A stretch of 64,000 bases of DNA from Hymenobacter sp. ISL-91 (GCF_018613725.1 NZ_JAGGPS010000004.1:1-64000), one strand, 5' to 3'; positions 9,034 to 18,003 are shown, counted from the first letter of the stretch. The notes: generated from the sequence alone by a model not told the origin. Numbers and translations: made by a program.

Positions 9034-9909
9034 GTGAAGCTACAGTTTGAACCCATCCACCCTACCGCCGACAGCTCGTTTACGCTGTTGCACTACACGC
9101 AGGTAAGCAAGGCCGACCTGCTCTGGCACTATCACCCCGAGTATGAGCTGGTATATATCCCGCGGGGCCACGGCCGGCGGCATATCGGGCAGCATATTTC
9201 GCGGTTCGAAGATGGAGAACTGGTGCTTATCGGCCCCGACCTGCCCCACCTGACCTTCAGCTACGGCCAGCCGGTAGGTACGCCGTTCGAAGAAATTGTG
9301 GTGCAGCTGCGCGGCGACTTTCTGGGGCCTGATTTCTGGGAGCGTTCGGAGATGGTGGCTATCCGGCAACTGCTGGCCCGCTCGCACGAGGGGCTGTCGT
9401 TTGGGGCCGCTACCCGCCAGGCGGTGGGCCCGCTGTTGCGGCAGCTGCTGGTAGCGCCACCCTTCGCGCGGCTGCTGCTGCTGCTGCAGGCCCTGCAGCA
9501 GCTGGCCCAGGCCGCCCCCACCCCCGACTGCCAGCCGCTGCACGCCGGTGCCGGGGGGCAGGGCCTTACCGGTAAGGAGCAGCAGCGCCTGAGCCGGGTG
9601 TACCAGTTTGTGGAGCAGCACTACCAGCGCGCCACGCTCTCGGTGCAGGAAGTAGCCGATGTGGCTTACCTGTCGGTGCCGGCCTTCTGCCGCTACTTTA
9701 AAAAGATGACCCGCCACACGCTCACCGACTTCGTGCAGGAGTACCGTGTGGGCCAGGCCTGCCGGCTGCTGCTCGACGACGACCTGGCCATTACCCAGGT
9801 CTGCTACGCCTGCGGCTTCAACAACCTGTCGCACTTCAACAAAACGTTCCGCAAGTTCACCGGCCAAAGCCCCACCGAGTACCGTCGCCAGCGGTTGGGC
9901 GGGGGCTGA
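9034..9909 (+). CDS. AraC-family transcriptional regulator
   Basis: DNA-binding regulator of 291 residues. The N-terminal cupin-like sensor domain shows LLWHYHPEYELVYIPRGHG and GELVLIGPDLPH, as in sugar-sensing AraC proteins of Bacteroidota. The C-terminal double helix-turn-helix (about 190-288) has YLSVPAFCRYFKKMTRHTL, ITQVCYACGFNNLSHFNKTF and the closing GQSPTEYR. The start is GTG at 9034 (VKLQFEPIHP), since no in-frame ATG fits. No sugar gene is adjacent, so its target is unknown. The 509-base gap upstream probably holds its control sites. Confidence 0.92.
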   Translation: MKLQFEPIHPTADSSFTLLHYTQVSKADLLWHYHPEYELVYIPRGHGRRHIGQHISRFEDGELVLIGPDLPHLTFSYGQPVGTPFEEIVVQLRGDFLGPDFWERSEMVAIRQLLARSHEGLSFGAATRQAVGPLLRQLLVAPPFARLLLLLQALQQLAQAAPTPDCQPLHAGAGGQGLTGKEQQRLSRVYQFVEQHYQRATLSVQEVADVAYLSVPAFCRYFKKMTRHTLTDFVQEYRVGQACRLLLDDDLAITQVCYACGFNNLSHFNKTFRKFTGQSPTEYRRQRLGGG

Positions 9910-10006
9910 GCCGAAGCTAGGGGACAGCTCCTTTCAGCCCCCCCCCGCTTAGCCCATTCCTGTGTGCGCCGGAACAAGCAGCGGGCCGCGGGTGTCTGGC
10001 TGAGTG

Positions 10007-11104
10007 ATGCCTACGCTGAACCCGTTTTTGCTGCTGTTGCACCTGCTGCGGCCCGCGCCCGAAGCGCCGCTGGTGCTACGGCCCGTTGCGCCCGGTTTCG
10101 GGCCGGTACTGTTCAGCATAGCTGCCGTGCGCGACGAGCGGCCGGGCCGGCCGGCCGTGGCGCTGCTGCTGCCCGCCGCCATGGCGGCTGGTACCGTACC
10201 GGTAGCCCGGCCGGTTGAATTGCGCGGGGGCACTGCGGCGGCGCTGCAACAGTTTGCTGCTGCCACGCTACCAGCTGCCGCTACCGGCCGCTACCCCATA
10301 ACGCTGCGGGTGCAGGAGTTGCAGGTGCGCGAAACGCCCGGGCCAAATGGCGCCGCTGCGGGTACCATTGCCCTGCACCTGACGTTTGAGTGGCGCAATG
10401 CCGAAGGCCGACCAATTACGCTGACCGACTACCGCGGCACAGCCCGCTACGGCCGCGGCCGCGCCAACCGGGCCGTGGTAGAAACTGCGCTGGGCCAGGC
10501 CCTGCTGGGTGGCTTGCGCTATTTCAACGGTTGGCTGGCCTCGGCGGCGGGCCACGATATCCGGCTGGCCTCGGCTGTGCATCCCACCTTCCGCTACGAC
10601 ACCCGCCAGACCGAGCCCGACACACTGTTCTACGACCCGGCCCGCCCCCTGGTCTGGACCGATTTCACGGGTACGCCCCGGTCCAAAGGCAAGTATGCGG
10701 CGGCGGTGTTTCCGAGCTTCGGCTACCGGACCCGGCCGCGGGTGCGCCAGGGGGTAGTGGTGCTGGATATCGAGCTGCAGGTGTATGTGGTGCGCACCTC
10801 CTCGTGGGTGGCCGAGGGGCAACGCACGGCCTACAGCCTCAACCACGAGCAGCGCCACTTTGATATCGTGCGACTGGTGGCCGAGCGGTTTCGGCGCAAA
10901 GTAGGCCCCGACAGCCTCACCGTGGCCGATTATCAGAGCATTCTGGGTTGGCAGTACCTGGATTCCTTCCGTGAGATGAACCGCCTGCAGGACCAGTACG
11001 ACCAGGAAACGGCGGGCGGCACCAACGCCGCCGCCCAGGCCCGCTGGAACCAGCGCATCGAGGCCGAGCTGCGTGGATTTGGGGTGATAAAGAAAGGTAC
11101 CTGA
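10007..11104 (+). CDS. DUF922-like putative zinc peptidase, paralogue 1
   Basis: Protein of 365 residues whose N-terminus (PFLLLLHLLRPAPEAP) is a weak export signal. The C-terminal third has NHEQRHFDIVRL with His280, Glu281, His284 and Asp286, the H-E-x-x-H-x-D motif of DUF922 proteins that are predicted secreted zinc proteases. Before it lies a beta-rich segment around LVWTDFTGTPRSKGKYAA, also typical. A second protein with the same motif is encoded at 18087-18959. The N-terminal part (1-185) resembles nothing I know. GTG 10004 lies one codon before the chosen ATG. It may share a transcript with the serine hydrolase 100 bases downstream. Confidence 0.65.
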   Translation: MPTLNPFLLLLHLLRPAPEAPLVLRPVAPGFGPVLFSIAAVRDERPGRPAVALLLPAAMAAGTVPVARPVELRGGTAAALQQFAAATLPAAATGRYPITLRVQELQVRETPGPNGAAAGTIALHLTFEWRNAEGRPITLTDYRGTARYGRGRANRAVVETALGQALLGGLRYFNGWLASAAGHDIRLASAVHPTFRYDTRQTEPDTLFYDPARPLVWTDFTGTPRSKGKYAAAVFPSFGYRTRPRVRQGVVVLDIELQVYVVRTSSWVAEGQRTAYSLNHEQRHFDIVRLVAERFRRKVGPDSLTVADYQSILGWQYLDSFREMNRLQDQYDQETAGGTNAAAQARWNQRIEAELRGFGVIKKGT

Positions 11105-11205
11105 GGCAGTTGACGGCCGGAATGAGAGTGGTGGTTGAAAATAATTCAACTTCTTCGATATAGCTGTTTCTTTTGATCCGTCTTCCACCTTATTCCCTTC
11201 GCTTT

Positions 11206-12534
11206 ATGCTACGTAAACTAGCTCTGGTCCTGCCTGTCTGCTTTGGTGCCAGCTCCGCGCTGGCTCAGGGCAGCTTCAACCAGCCCCGGCTCGACAGCCT
11301 GCTTACCAGCCTGGAAACCCACCATCGGGCCATGGGCAGCCTCACGTTGTCGCAGGCTGGCAAAGTGGTGTACAACCGCGCTTTTGGGCAGCAGCAGCCG
11401 GGTGTGCCGGCTACCCCGGCCACTCGCTACCGCATTGGCTCCGTCAGCAAGCTGTTTACCGCAACCATGCTTATGCAGCTCGTGGAAGAAGGGAAGCTGA
11501 AGCTGGATGCGCCGCTGGCCACCTGGTTTCCGCAGCTGCCCAACGCCACCCGCATCACCGTCGACCAGCTGTTGCACCACCGCAGCGGCCTGCACAGCTT
11601 CACCAGCGACGCGGCTTACGCAACGTACATGAACCAGCCCCAAACCCAGGCCCAGATGCTGGCAATTATGAGCAAGCCGGCTCCGGATTTTGAGCCGGGG
11701 GCCAAGTTCGAATACAGCAACACCAACTACGTGCTGCTGGGCTACATTGTGGAGAAGGTGACGGGCCAGCCCTACAAACAGGCTCTGCAAAAACGCATTA
11801 CCGGCAAGCTGGGCCTGAAGGACACCTATCATGGTGGCCCGATTGATCCCCGGCAGCAGGAAGCAGCCTCATTCATCTGGTCGGGCAGCACCTGGTTGGC
11901 TAATCCGGAAACAGACATGACCATCCCCGGTGGAGCCGGCGCGCTGGTATCTACCCCCACCGACCTCACGCGCTTTATCGAGGGCTTATTCGGGGGACGG
12001 CTCGTGAAACCGGCCACCCTACAGCAGATGATGGCGTTACAGGACGGCTACGGCGCGGCCCTGACGAGTATCCCATTCGGCACCAAAAAAGGCTACGGCC
12101 ACGGCGGACTTATCGATGCCTTCCAGTCCAGCCTCATCTACTTCCCCACCGACAAGCTGGCGCTGGCCTACTGCCAGAACGGGAATAACTTCCCGCTCAA
12201 CGATGTGCTCATCGGGGCGCTGGCCAGCTACTACGGCACGCCTTACCGCCTGCCCGACCTGCGCCCGGCCACCCCAATGGCCCTTACTGCCACCGACCTG
12301 GCCCCGCTCACTGGTACCTACGCCAGCACCCAGATGCCACTCAAGGTCACGGTTACGGCATCTGGCACCACCCTCATTGCCCAGGCAACCGGCCAGCCGG
12401 CCCTGCCGCTCACGGCCAAATCGAAAACCCAGTTCACCTTTGAGCCTGCAGGCATCATAATGGATTTCGATGCGGACCGGCACACGTTTACGCTGCAGCA
12501 GGGCGGCGGGCGCTACCTGTTCACGCGCGAGTAG
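11206..12534 (+). CDS. Exported serine hydrolase, beta-lactamase/PBP4-like fold
   Basis: Periplasmic serine hydrolase of 442 residues of the class C beta-lactamase/esterase group. A signal peptide (MLRKLALVLPVCFGASSALA) precedes the domain. The S-x-x-K active site is SVSKL (near 79-83), the Y-x-N motif is YSNTN (near 172), and the third motif is GHGG (near 290). A lipocalin-like C-terminal domain with LTGTYAS follows, as in many D-aminopeptidase or esterase relatives. Real beta-lactam hydrolysis is not implied. ATG 11206 is chosen over the upstream frame start at 11173 because it opens the signal peptide. A terminator follows. Confidence 0.88.
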   Translation: MLRKLALVLPVCFGASSALAQGSFNQPRLDSLLTSLETHHRAMGSLTLSQAGKVVYNRAFGQQQPGVPATPATRYRIGSVSKLFTATMLMQLVEEGKLKLDAPLATWFPQLPNATRITVDQLLHHRSGLHSFTSDAAYATYMNQPQTQAQMLAIMSKPAPDFEPGAKFEYSNTNYVLLGYIVEKVTGQPYKQALQKRITGKLGLKDTYHGGPIDPRQQEAASFIWSGSTWLANPETDMTIPGGAGALVSTPTDLTRFIEGLFGGRLVKPATLQQMMALQDGYGAALTSIPFGTKKGYGHGGLIDAFQSSLIYFPTDKLALAYCQNGNNFPLNDVLIGALASYYGTPYRLPDLRPATPMALTATDLAPLTGTYASTQMPLKVTVTASGTTLIAQATGQPALPLTAKSKTQFTFEPAGIIMDFDADRHTFTLQQGGGRYLFTRE

Positions 12535-12555
12535 CAGCCGGCCCAAACGCAAAAC

Positions 12556-12590
12556 AAAGGCCCCGCCCGGATTCACCGGGCGGGGCCTTT
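12556..12590. terminator. Bidirectional intrinsic terminator
   Basis: A perfect 15-bp GC-rich stem (12556-12570 with 12576-12590), loop ATTCA, flanked by A-rich sequence on one side and T-rich sequence on the other, serves the convergent serine hydrolase and lipoprotein genes. Confidence 0.85.
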
Positions 12591-12612
12591 TATGTTGGGA
12601 CTAAAAGCGAGG

Positions 12613-13242
12613 TTAGTCTTTTACCTTCACCTTGCCGTCGTCGGCGTCGGTTTTCACCTTGGTACCGTCCGGATACTCCACTTTGGTGTCGCCATCCTTG
12701 TCTATTTTAATCACTTTACCATTCGAGTATGTGATTTTGGTGTCGCCACCAAAGCGCTTCTCACGCTTCACAATGGTAGGGCCGGCGGGCTTGGCAGGCG
12801 CAGCCACTCTGCGAGCCGGGGCGGGCGTGTAGGGCGTACCGGCGTAGTAAGTACCCCTGTTTTCGGTATAGACACCGTATTGATCTTCGGTTACCACTCC
12901 TTTCACCGTGTTGTCGGTTTCATCGTTCACGGCCCGCTGGGCGGCGTAGAAACCGGTCGTGTCGGTGCGGTACTGGTTGTTTACCTCCGCAAAGCGGCGG
13001 CCCCGGTCGTAGTATCCCCGGCCAATAGTCGACACGGTGGTGGTATCGTCGAGTTCGAGGTCATTGGCAATCTGGGTTACCGTGCGGTCAGCATCGGCCC
13101 GGTAATCCATGTCATCGTTCACCACCACGGCCGTATCGGCCGAGGGCGTGGTGGCCGCATCCACGGCGGCCTGTTTGTCCTGGTTACAGGAAGCCATGGT
13201 CAGGGTGGCGGCGGCGGAAATCAGAAGCAGAGACTTATTCAT
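12613..13242 (-). CDS. Lipoprotein with charged repeat C-terminus
   Basis: Predicted lipoprotein of 209 residues with lipobox TMASC (Cys19). The middle is polar and Tyr-rich (GYYDRGRRFAEVNNQYR). Residues 163-209 form short beta-like repeats rich in Lys, Asp and Gly (DTKITYSNGKVIKI, DGDTKVEYPDGTKVKT, DGKVKVKD). No family is recognised. It is convergent with the serine hydrolase and divergent from the pseudouridine synthase gene. Confidence 0.75.
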   Translation of the reverse strand: MNKSLLLISAAATLTMASCNQDKQAAVDAATTPSADTAVVVNDDMDYRADADRTVTQIANDLELDDTTTVSTIGRGYYDRGRRFAEVNNQYRTDTTGFYAAQRAVNDETDNTVKGVVTEDQYGVYTENRGTYYAGTPYTPAPARRVAAPAKPAGPTIVKREKRFGGDTKITYSNGKVIKIDKDGDTKVEYPDGTKVKTDADDGKVKVKD

Positions 13243-13373
13243 CGGAAAAAGGTCAGGTGAGACAAACTACGCGGCCGGATATAGGCCAGTAGCTATACTT
13301 GCGTTACTTGGGCCTGATACGGGAGCATGCGCACCGGGGTTGTAGGGGCCGTGGGCAACCGGGCCGGGTTGCC

Positions 13374-13381
13374 TACCTTTG
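13374..13381 (+). promoter_or_regulatory. TACCTTTG -7 element before the rluE-like gene
   Basis: A perfect match to the Bacteroidota -7 consensus TAnnTTTG ends only five bases before the GTG at 13387. This decides the start codon and implies a very short or absent leader. No clear -33 TTG is seen at the usual distance. Confidence 0.5.
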
Positions 13382-13386
13382 CGGCC

Positions 13387-13980
13387 GTGCCCGAACACCG
13401 TCATTTTTTGCTGTACAAGCCCTTTGGCTACCTGAGCCAGTTCCGGAGCGAAGATGCCCGTGAAGCGCGTAAAAAGCGCTTTTTGGGCGAACTGCACGAT
13501 TTTCCGGCCGGTACCATGGCTGTGGGCCGCCTCGATGAGCATAGCGAGGGCCTGCTGCTGCTCACTACCAACGGCCTCGTAAGTGAGCGAATCCGCCGCA
13601 AGGACGTGGAGAAGGAATATTACGCCCAGCTCGACGGGCTCATCACCGAAGAGGCGTTGGCCCGCCTGCGCACCGGCGTCGAAATCAGCGTGGAGCATCA
13701 GCCCTACCAAACCTTGCCCGGCGCGGCCCGACGCCTGCCCGAAACGCCCGACCTGCCCCCCCGACCCCGCAAAATCCGCGACGACCGGCACGGCCCTACC
13801 AGCTGGGTGAGTATTACGGTTACGGAAGGCAAAAACCGCCAGGTACGCAAAATGACGGCCGCCGTGGGCTTCCCCACGCTGCGGCTGGTACGTGTGGGCA
13901 TTGGGGGTGTAACGCTGGCCGGCCTGGCTCCCGGCCAGGTACTCGAAGTGCCCGATATTGTGGCGTTGGTGCTCGCCTGA
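13387..13980 (+). CDS. rluE: RluE-like 23S rRNA pseudouridine synthase
   Basis: Pseudouridine synthase of the RsuA/RluB/E/F family, 197 residues, expected to modify a single uridine of 23S rRNA. It lacks the N-terminal S4 domain, as RluE does. The catalytic Asp50 lies in MAVGRLDEHSEGLLLLT, and the C-terminal block EGKNRQVRKMTAAVGFPTLRLVRVGIGG is typical. The frame is open back to ATG 13327, but GTG 13387 gives the family-like start PEHRHFLLYKPFGYLSQF, and a -7 element at 13374-13381 lies just ahead. It is divergent from the lipoprotein gene. Confidence 0.88.
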   Translation: MPEHRHFLLYKPFGYLSQFRSEDAREARKKRFLGELHDFPAGTMAVGRLDEHSEGLLLLTTNGLVSERIRRKDVEKEYYAQLDGLITEEALARLRTGVEISVEHQPYQTLPGAARRLPETPDLPPRPRKIRDDRHGPTSWVSITVTEGKNRQVRKMTAAVGFPTLRLVRVGIGGVTLAGLAPGQVLEVPDIVALVLA

Positions 13981-14367
13981 GAGGCCCCCGGCACCCGGAA
14001 TACTACCGGCTGTTTCGCGCCCCGCCGGCACCGGCGTATTTCTTCGGCAACGACCCGGGCAGCGGGGCCGCGCCGCGTCTCGGGTTGCTCAGAATATAGC
14101 CACAGAGTGTTCTTTTTGCGGGAAATATGGCGTAACTTTACCCCTGCCGCTATTGCTTAGCCCCGGCCGCGCTGGTTCACTCCGCGCCCCGCAGCCTTCC
14201 TGCAACACGGCTCACTTGCTTCCTGGCACTGCTGCTATTGCCCCCCTTCGCCAGAGTTCAATATAGGAACTTTGCTAGATTCGGGGCTGTTTAGTCCGGT
14301 AAGCACCTTTTGTACCACCCCGCTCCTGTCTGGCAGAGGCGACTCCGACATCAATCAAACATAGTAT
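13981..14367. other. 387-base gap, probable leader of the cold-shock gene
   Basis: No convincing gene is present. A plus-strand ORF that enters it has no family-like content. The length upstream of a cold-shock gene would fit a long 5' leader, but I see no cold-box-like element. A near-consensus -7 (TAACTTTA, around 14133) is the only promoter-like hint. Confidence 0.35.
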
Positions 14368-14835
14368 ATGGGTAGATCACAGGCCACCTTCGGCAAAAGA
14401 GAGAACGAAAAGAAACGACTGAAGAAGCGCCAGGAAAAGGCGGAGAAGAAGGAGGAGCGCTTGGCCAACTCCAGCAAGGGCCAGGGCCTCGATGAGATGC
14501 TGGCCTATGTTGACGAGAACGGTAACATCGTAGACACTCCCCCAGATCCGACCAAGAAAAAGAAGGAGATTCCGCTCGAAAGCATCCGAATTGGCGCTAT
14601 TCGCCAAGAGGACATGGAGGAGGAAGATCCGGTACGCTCCGGCTCGGTTACGTTCTTCAACGATTCGAAAGGGTACGGTTTCATCAAGGACCTGGCTACG
14701 CAGCAGAGCGTATTTGTACACGCCAACAACTTGGGCAGCCTCACCATCAAGGAAAACGATAAAGTGACCTTTGAGGTAGAGATGGGCCAGAAAGGCCCGA
14801 GTGCCTTCAATGTGAAAATGGCAGCGGCGGGCTAA
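14368..14835 (+). CDS. Cold-shock-domain protein with long basic N-terminus
   Basis: RNA/single-stranded DNA-binding protein of 155 residues. The C-terminal 65 residues are a cold-shock domain: RNP1 in KGYGFI (101-106) and RNP2 in VFVHAN (115-120), preceded by SGSVTFFNDS. The first 90 residues are unusual: a Lys/Glu-rich likely helical stretch (10-35) and a second basic cluster PTKKKKEIPL (61-70). Classical CspA proteins consist of the domain alone. Such extended forms occur in Bacteroidota, where the N-terminus is thought to contact RNA or ribosomes; here that is inference. A GAAA-loop hairpin follows the gene. Confidence 0.9.
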   Translation: MGRSQATFGKRENEKKRLKKRQEKAEKKEERLANSSKGQGLDEMLAYVDENGNIVDTPPDPTKKKKEIPLESIRIGAIRQEDMEEEDPVRSGSVTFFNDSKGYGFIKDLATQQSVFVHANNLGSLTIKENDKVTFEVEMGQKGPSAFNVKMAAAG

Positions 14836-15226
14836 ACCCTCAGCTTCCGGCAGTGCCAGCAGCGGCGACTACTTCGAAAGAAGTAGTCGCCGCTGCCGTT
14901 TGAGCCCAGCCGACCACGGGGTGCCTACCCACAGCCAACCGCAACCTAGTCAACTGAATATAATTATGGCATTCTGAGATAAAGCCAACTTCGCACTACG
15001 GGTAAAACAGCAGGTTGCGTAGGGGCTAAAATTAGGTTTTTTGAATAGCCAACGGCTAATCTACCTGTTGCATAGCGGGGCAATATATTCTGTATCAAAG
15101 CTGTATATGAAAATCACTTCTATTAGTAGTATCCTGATTAATAATACATTTGCCGGATAGCGTAATGGCTGACCCGGTTGCTACGCCAATTCGTTCTCTC
15201 TTTTCCACAACCAATCCTTCTTTTCT
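14836..15226. other. 391-base AT-richer gap before the secreted protease
   Basis: After the hairpin at 14859-14896 the sequence becomes visibly AT-richer than its surroundings (about 14940-15170). No gene is seen. It probably contains the promoter and upstream control region of the T9SS-exported protease. Confidence 0.4.
14859..14896 (+). terminator. 17-bp hairpin with GAAA tetraloop
   Basis: Perfect inverted arms 14859-14875 and 14880-14896 closed by GAAA, 23 bases after the cold-shock gene. The T-tract is weak (CGTTT), so it could terminate transcription or protect the 3' end. Confidence 0.65.
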
Positions 15227-17509
15227 ATGAACAAGCTTTATGCCTACGGGCTCGGTGCGGCCCTGCTGGCCTCCGCTGCTCCGGCCCTCGCTCAAAACAG
15301 GGCCGCCGGCCCTACCTACTCGCTGGGGAGCCCGCAAAGCCTGGTGCGGCAGCTCGAAACTGAGGTGGCCGCCGACGTGGCCCGCCGCCAGCCCAAACCC
15401 ACCGTTTCGTTGCGCGTAGCTGCCAACCAGAATTTCACCGGTCAGGTGAACTACCGCGAAGACCTGGCCTCGACCGGCGAGTATCTGGTGGGTGAGCTAG
15501 TGGGCGTACCGAACTCGTCGTTTTTTGTGCGGGTAGAGGGTACGCAGGTAGAAGGACACATTGTGCTCCGCGACACCAAGCGGGCCTACCGTTACTCGAC
15601 CGACGCGCAGGGCAACGCCCAGGTGCAGGAAGTCGACATCAACCAGGTTATCTGTATCGACTACGATAAGCCCGTGGGTTACCAGGCCCCCGAGCCGGCT
15701 CCGGCCAACCGCGCCGCCACCACGGCCGCCGCAGTTGTTTCGCTGCAGAGCCTGCCCGGTGCCAAGGGCTGCATCTATATCGACCTTGATGGGCAGTATG
15801 TATCGGGTACGCCCTGGAACAACGGCAACCCCATCGACGCCGCACCTTCGGGCATCCAGAATGATGCGGCCAAGGTGCAGGCATTCTGGGAGCTGGTAAG
15901 CGAAGACTTCCGGCCCTTCGACATGAACGTGACCACCGATGAGGCCGTGTTCAATGCCTACCCCCAGAACATGCGCATGCGCGTGATTGTGACGCCCACC
16001 AACACGGCGGCTCCCGGAGCTGGCGGGGTGGCCTACCTCACGTCGTTCCGCTACAACAACGACACGCCCTGCTGGGTGTTCATGAGCGACCCTAAAGCAG
16101 GGGGCGAGGCAACCTCGCACGAGGTGGGCCACACGCTGGGCTTGAGCCACGACGGCCGCACCAGCCCCAGTGAGGGCTATTACCAGGGCCAGGGCTCGTG
16201 GGCCCCAATTATGGGTGTCGGCTACTACAAGCCCATCAGCCAGTGGAGCAAGGGCGAATACGCCAACGCCAACCAGACCCAGGATGACCTGGCCATTATG
16301 AGCGGCACAACCTACAACGTGGGCTACCGTGCCGACGACCACGGCAATACCACCGGCACGGCCACGCCCCTGGCCCGCAGCGGCGACAACCTAACCGGCA
16401 ACGGCCTGATTGAGCGCGCCGCCGACCAGGATAACTTCAGCTTTACCACCAGCGGCGGCGCGGTGAGCTTCAGTGTAAATACGGTAGCCCGGTACGGCAA
16501 CCTCGATGTGGTAGTGCGGCTGCTGAACAGCACCGGCGGCCTGATAGGCACCTACGATACCAGCGGCAGCCTCAACGCAACAGTGAGCACCACGCTGGGC
16601 GCCGGCACTTATTTCTTGCAGGTAGATGGTACCGGCGCAGCCAACCCCCTGACCGATGGCTACTCCGACTACGGCTCGCTGGGCACGTTTACGGTAGCTG
16701 GCACCGCCCCGGCGGGTGGCACCCCGCCTCCACCGCCACCCACTCCTCCTACTACTCCCACTCCGCCAACCCCACCAGTGGCCGTTACCTACTGCGCAAG
16801 CAAAGGCAACAACGTTGGCTACGAGTGGATTGACCTGGTTCGTCTGGGCAGCATCAACCGCACGTCGGGTGCCGATGGTGGCTACTACAACGGCACGGCC
16901 CTGAACACGAACATTACCGCCGGTTCGGCGCAAACCATCAACATCTCGGCGGGTTTCCGCTCGACGGCCTACAACGAGAACTGGCGCGTATACATCGACT
17001 ACAACCAGGATGGCGACTTTACCGATGCCGGCGAAACGGTAGTATCGGGCTCCTCATCGAGTGCCGGCACGCTATCGGCTACCTTCACGGTCCCTTCTTC
17101 GGCCCTGACCGGTAAGACCCGCATGCGGATAACCATGAGCGACAACGCCGCCACCACCAGCTGCAATAACTTCACGTATGGCGAAACCGAAGACTACTCG
17201 GTTACCATTGTGGGCGGCGCGGCCGGTACCGAGGTGTACGTAGCGGCCCAGGGCGCGACAGTAGGCGACAGTCGTTTTGAGAAGGCGCTGACGCTGTACC
17301 CCAACCCCACGGCCAGCGTGCTCAATATTGTGCTGGCTGGTAAAGCCCCGGTTGTATCGGCTTCGATTACCGATTTGCGCGGTGCGAAGGTGGCCAACGT
17401 TCGTTTCGAGAACGGCCAGCTGAACGTAGCTAATTTGGCTACTGGCATGTACCTGCTCACCGTCAGCGACGGGCAGAAAACCTACCACGAGCGGTTTATG
17501 AAGCAGTAG
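15227..17509 (+). CDS. Secreted zinc metalloprotease, type IX secretion cargo
   Basis: Exported protein of 760 residues. In order: signal peptide (1-22, ending ALA); an N-terminal propeptide-like region; a zinc-dependent protease domain with HEVGHTLGLSHD (298-309), an HExxHxxGxxH metzincin-type site; a PPC-like beta domain near 380-490; a Pro/Thr linker (about 500-523); a GEVED-like domain (about 525-663, ending GETEDYSVTI); and a C-terminal sorting domain with LYPNPT, ISDLRG-like ITDLRG and the closing YLLTVSDGQ. That tail is the known T9SS export and anchoring signal. The gld/por genes at 58.8-64 kb would export it. It stands alone after an AT-rich gap. Confidence 0.9.
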   Translation: MNKLYAYGLGAALLASAAPALAQNRAAGPTYSLGSPQSLVRQLETEVAADVARRQPKPTVSLRVAANQNFTGQVNYREDLASTGEYLVGELVGVPNSSFFVRVEGTQVEGHIVLRDTKRAYRYSTDAQGNAQVQEVDINQVICIDYDKPVGYQAPEPAPANRAATTAAAVVSLQSLPGAKGCIYIDLDGQYVSGTPWNNGNPIDAAPSGIQNDAAKVQAFWELVSEDFRPFDMNVTTDEAVFNAYPQNMRMRVIVTPTNTAAPGAGGVAYLTSFRYNNDTPCWVFMSDPKAGGEATSHEVGHTLGLSHDGRTSPSEGYYQGQGSWAPIMGVGYYKPISQWSKGEYANANQTQDDLAIMSGTTYNVGYRADDHGNTTGTATPLARSGDNLTGNGLIERAADQDNFSFTTSGGAVSFSVNTVARYGNLDVVVRLLNSTGGLIGTYDTSGSLNATVSTTLGAGTYFLQVDGTGAANPLTDGYSDYGSLGTFTVAGTAPAGGTPPPPPPTPPTTPTPPTPPVAVTYCASKGNNVGYEWIDLVRLGSINRTSGADGGYYNGTALNTNITAGSAQTINISAGFRSTAYNENWRVYIDYNQDGDFTDAGETVVSGSSSSAGTLSATFTVPSSALTGKTRMRITMSDNAATTSCNNFTYGETEDYSVTIVGGAAGTEVYVAAQGATVGDSRFEKALTLYPNPTASVLNIVLAGKAPVVSASITDLRGAKVANVRFENGQLNVANLATGMYLLTVSDGQKTYHERFMKQ

Positions 17510-17536
17510 CCTTCCCCACTACCATCTTAGGTGCCC

Positions 17537-17572
17537 AAACGGCGGCAGTTTCTTCGGAAGCTGCCGCCGTTT
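17537..17572 (+). terminator. Terminator of the secreted protease gene
   Basis: A 12-bp perfect GC-rich stem (AAACGGCGGCAG with CTGCCGCCGTTT) closes over a small second stem, 28 bases past the protease stop. It is flanked by direct repeats TTAGGTGCC. Confidence 0.75.
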
Positions 17573-17641
17573 AGGTGCCTGGGCAGGCAACGGCTGCACT
17601 GGTAAAAGCCGCTGGGGTAATGCCGGATGAGGCCGCCGCCG

Positions 17642-17649
17642 TACCTTTG
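17642..17649 (+). promoter_or_regulatory. TACCTTTG -7 element before the DUF3817-like gene
   Basis: Perfect TAnnTTTG consensus 36 bases before the chosen start. It shows that the longer frame beginning at 17575 is not the real gene start. Confidence 0.45.
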
Positions 17650-17685
17650 GGCCGGGCTGCTTCTTTCAATGGCCCCCGCTGGTTG

Positions 17686-18003
17686 ATGCTTATGAAACAG
17701 TTTTTTGCTTCCTCGTTGGGCCGTTTGCGGCTGGTTGGCCTTCTGGAAGGGCTTTCGTTTTTGCTGCTGCTGGGCATTGCCATGCCGCTGAAGTACTTTT
17801 TTGGCCAGCCGGCGGCCGTTCGGGTAGTTGGCATGGCCCACGGGGCGCTGTTTGTGCTGTATTGCGTGCTCGTGATTGGGGCGGCGGTACAGTACAGCTG
17901 GTCGTGGCGCAAAACGGCGCTGGCCCTGCTTGCCTCCGTGGTGCCCCTGGGCACTTTCTGGGCCGATGCCAAGCTGTTCCGCGAAGAGGAAGCGGCTGGC
18001 TAG
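17686..18003 (+). CDS. DUF3817-type small membrane protein
   Basis: Inner-membrane protein of 105 residues with three hydrophobic helices: LVGLLEGLSFLLLLGIAMPLKY, MAHGALFVLYCVLVIGAA and KTALALLASVVPLGTFWAD. The pattern GLLEG-S-LLLL-P-KY, then HG-LFV-Y, then P-GTFW-D matches the DUF3817 (YdzA-like) family, whose role is unknown. ATG 17686 or the ATG two codons later (MKQFFASS) could be the start. The promoter element at 17642-17649 supports this short form. The lipoprotein gene follows 83 bases downstream with its own weak -7 element. Confidence 0.75.
   Translation: MLMKQFFASSLGRLRLVGLLEGLSFLLLLGIAMPLKYFFGQPAAVRVVGMAHGALFVLYCVLVIGAAVQYSWSWRKTALALLASVVPLGTFWADAKLFREEEAAG

Noticed and set aside
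11206..12534. Serine hydrolase as an antibiotic-resistance beta-lactamase
   Set aside because: The SxxK/YxN/HxG pattern and C-terminal lipocalin-like domain are those of the broad esterase/D-peptidase group, so resistance cannot be claimed.
13958..14266. Small plus-strand ORF in the gap before the cold-shock gene
   Set aside because: Pro/Arg/Ala-rich with no recognisable pattern and starting inside the rluE gene; better read as leader DNA.
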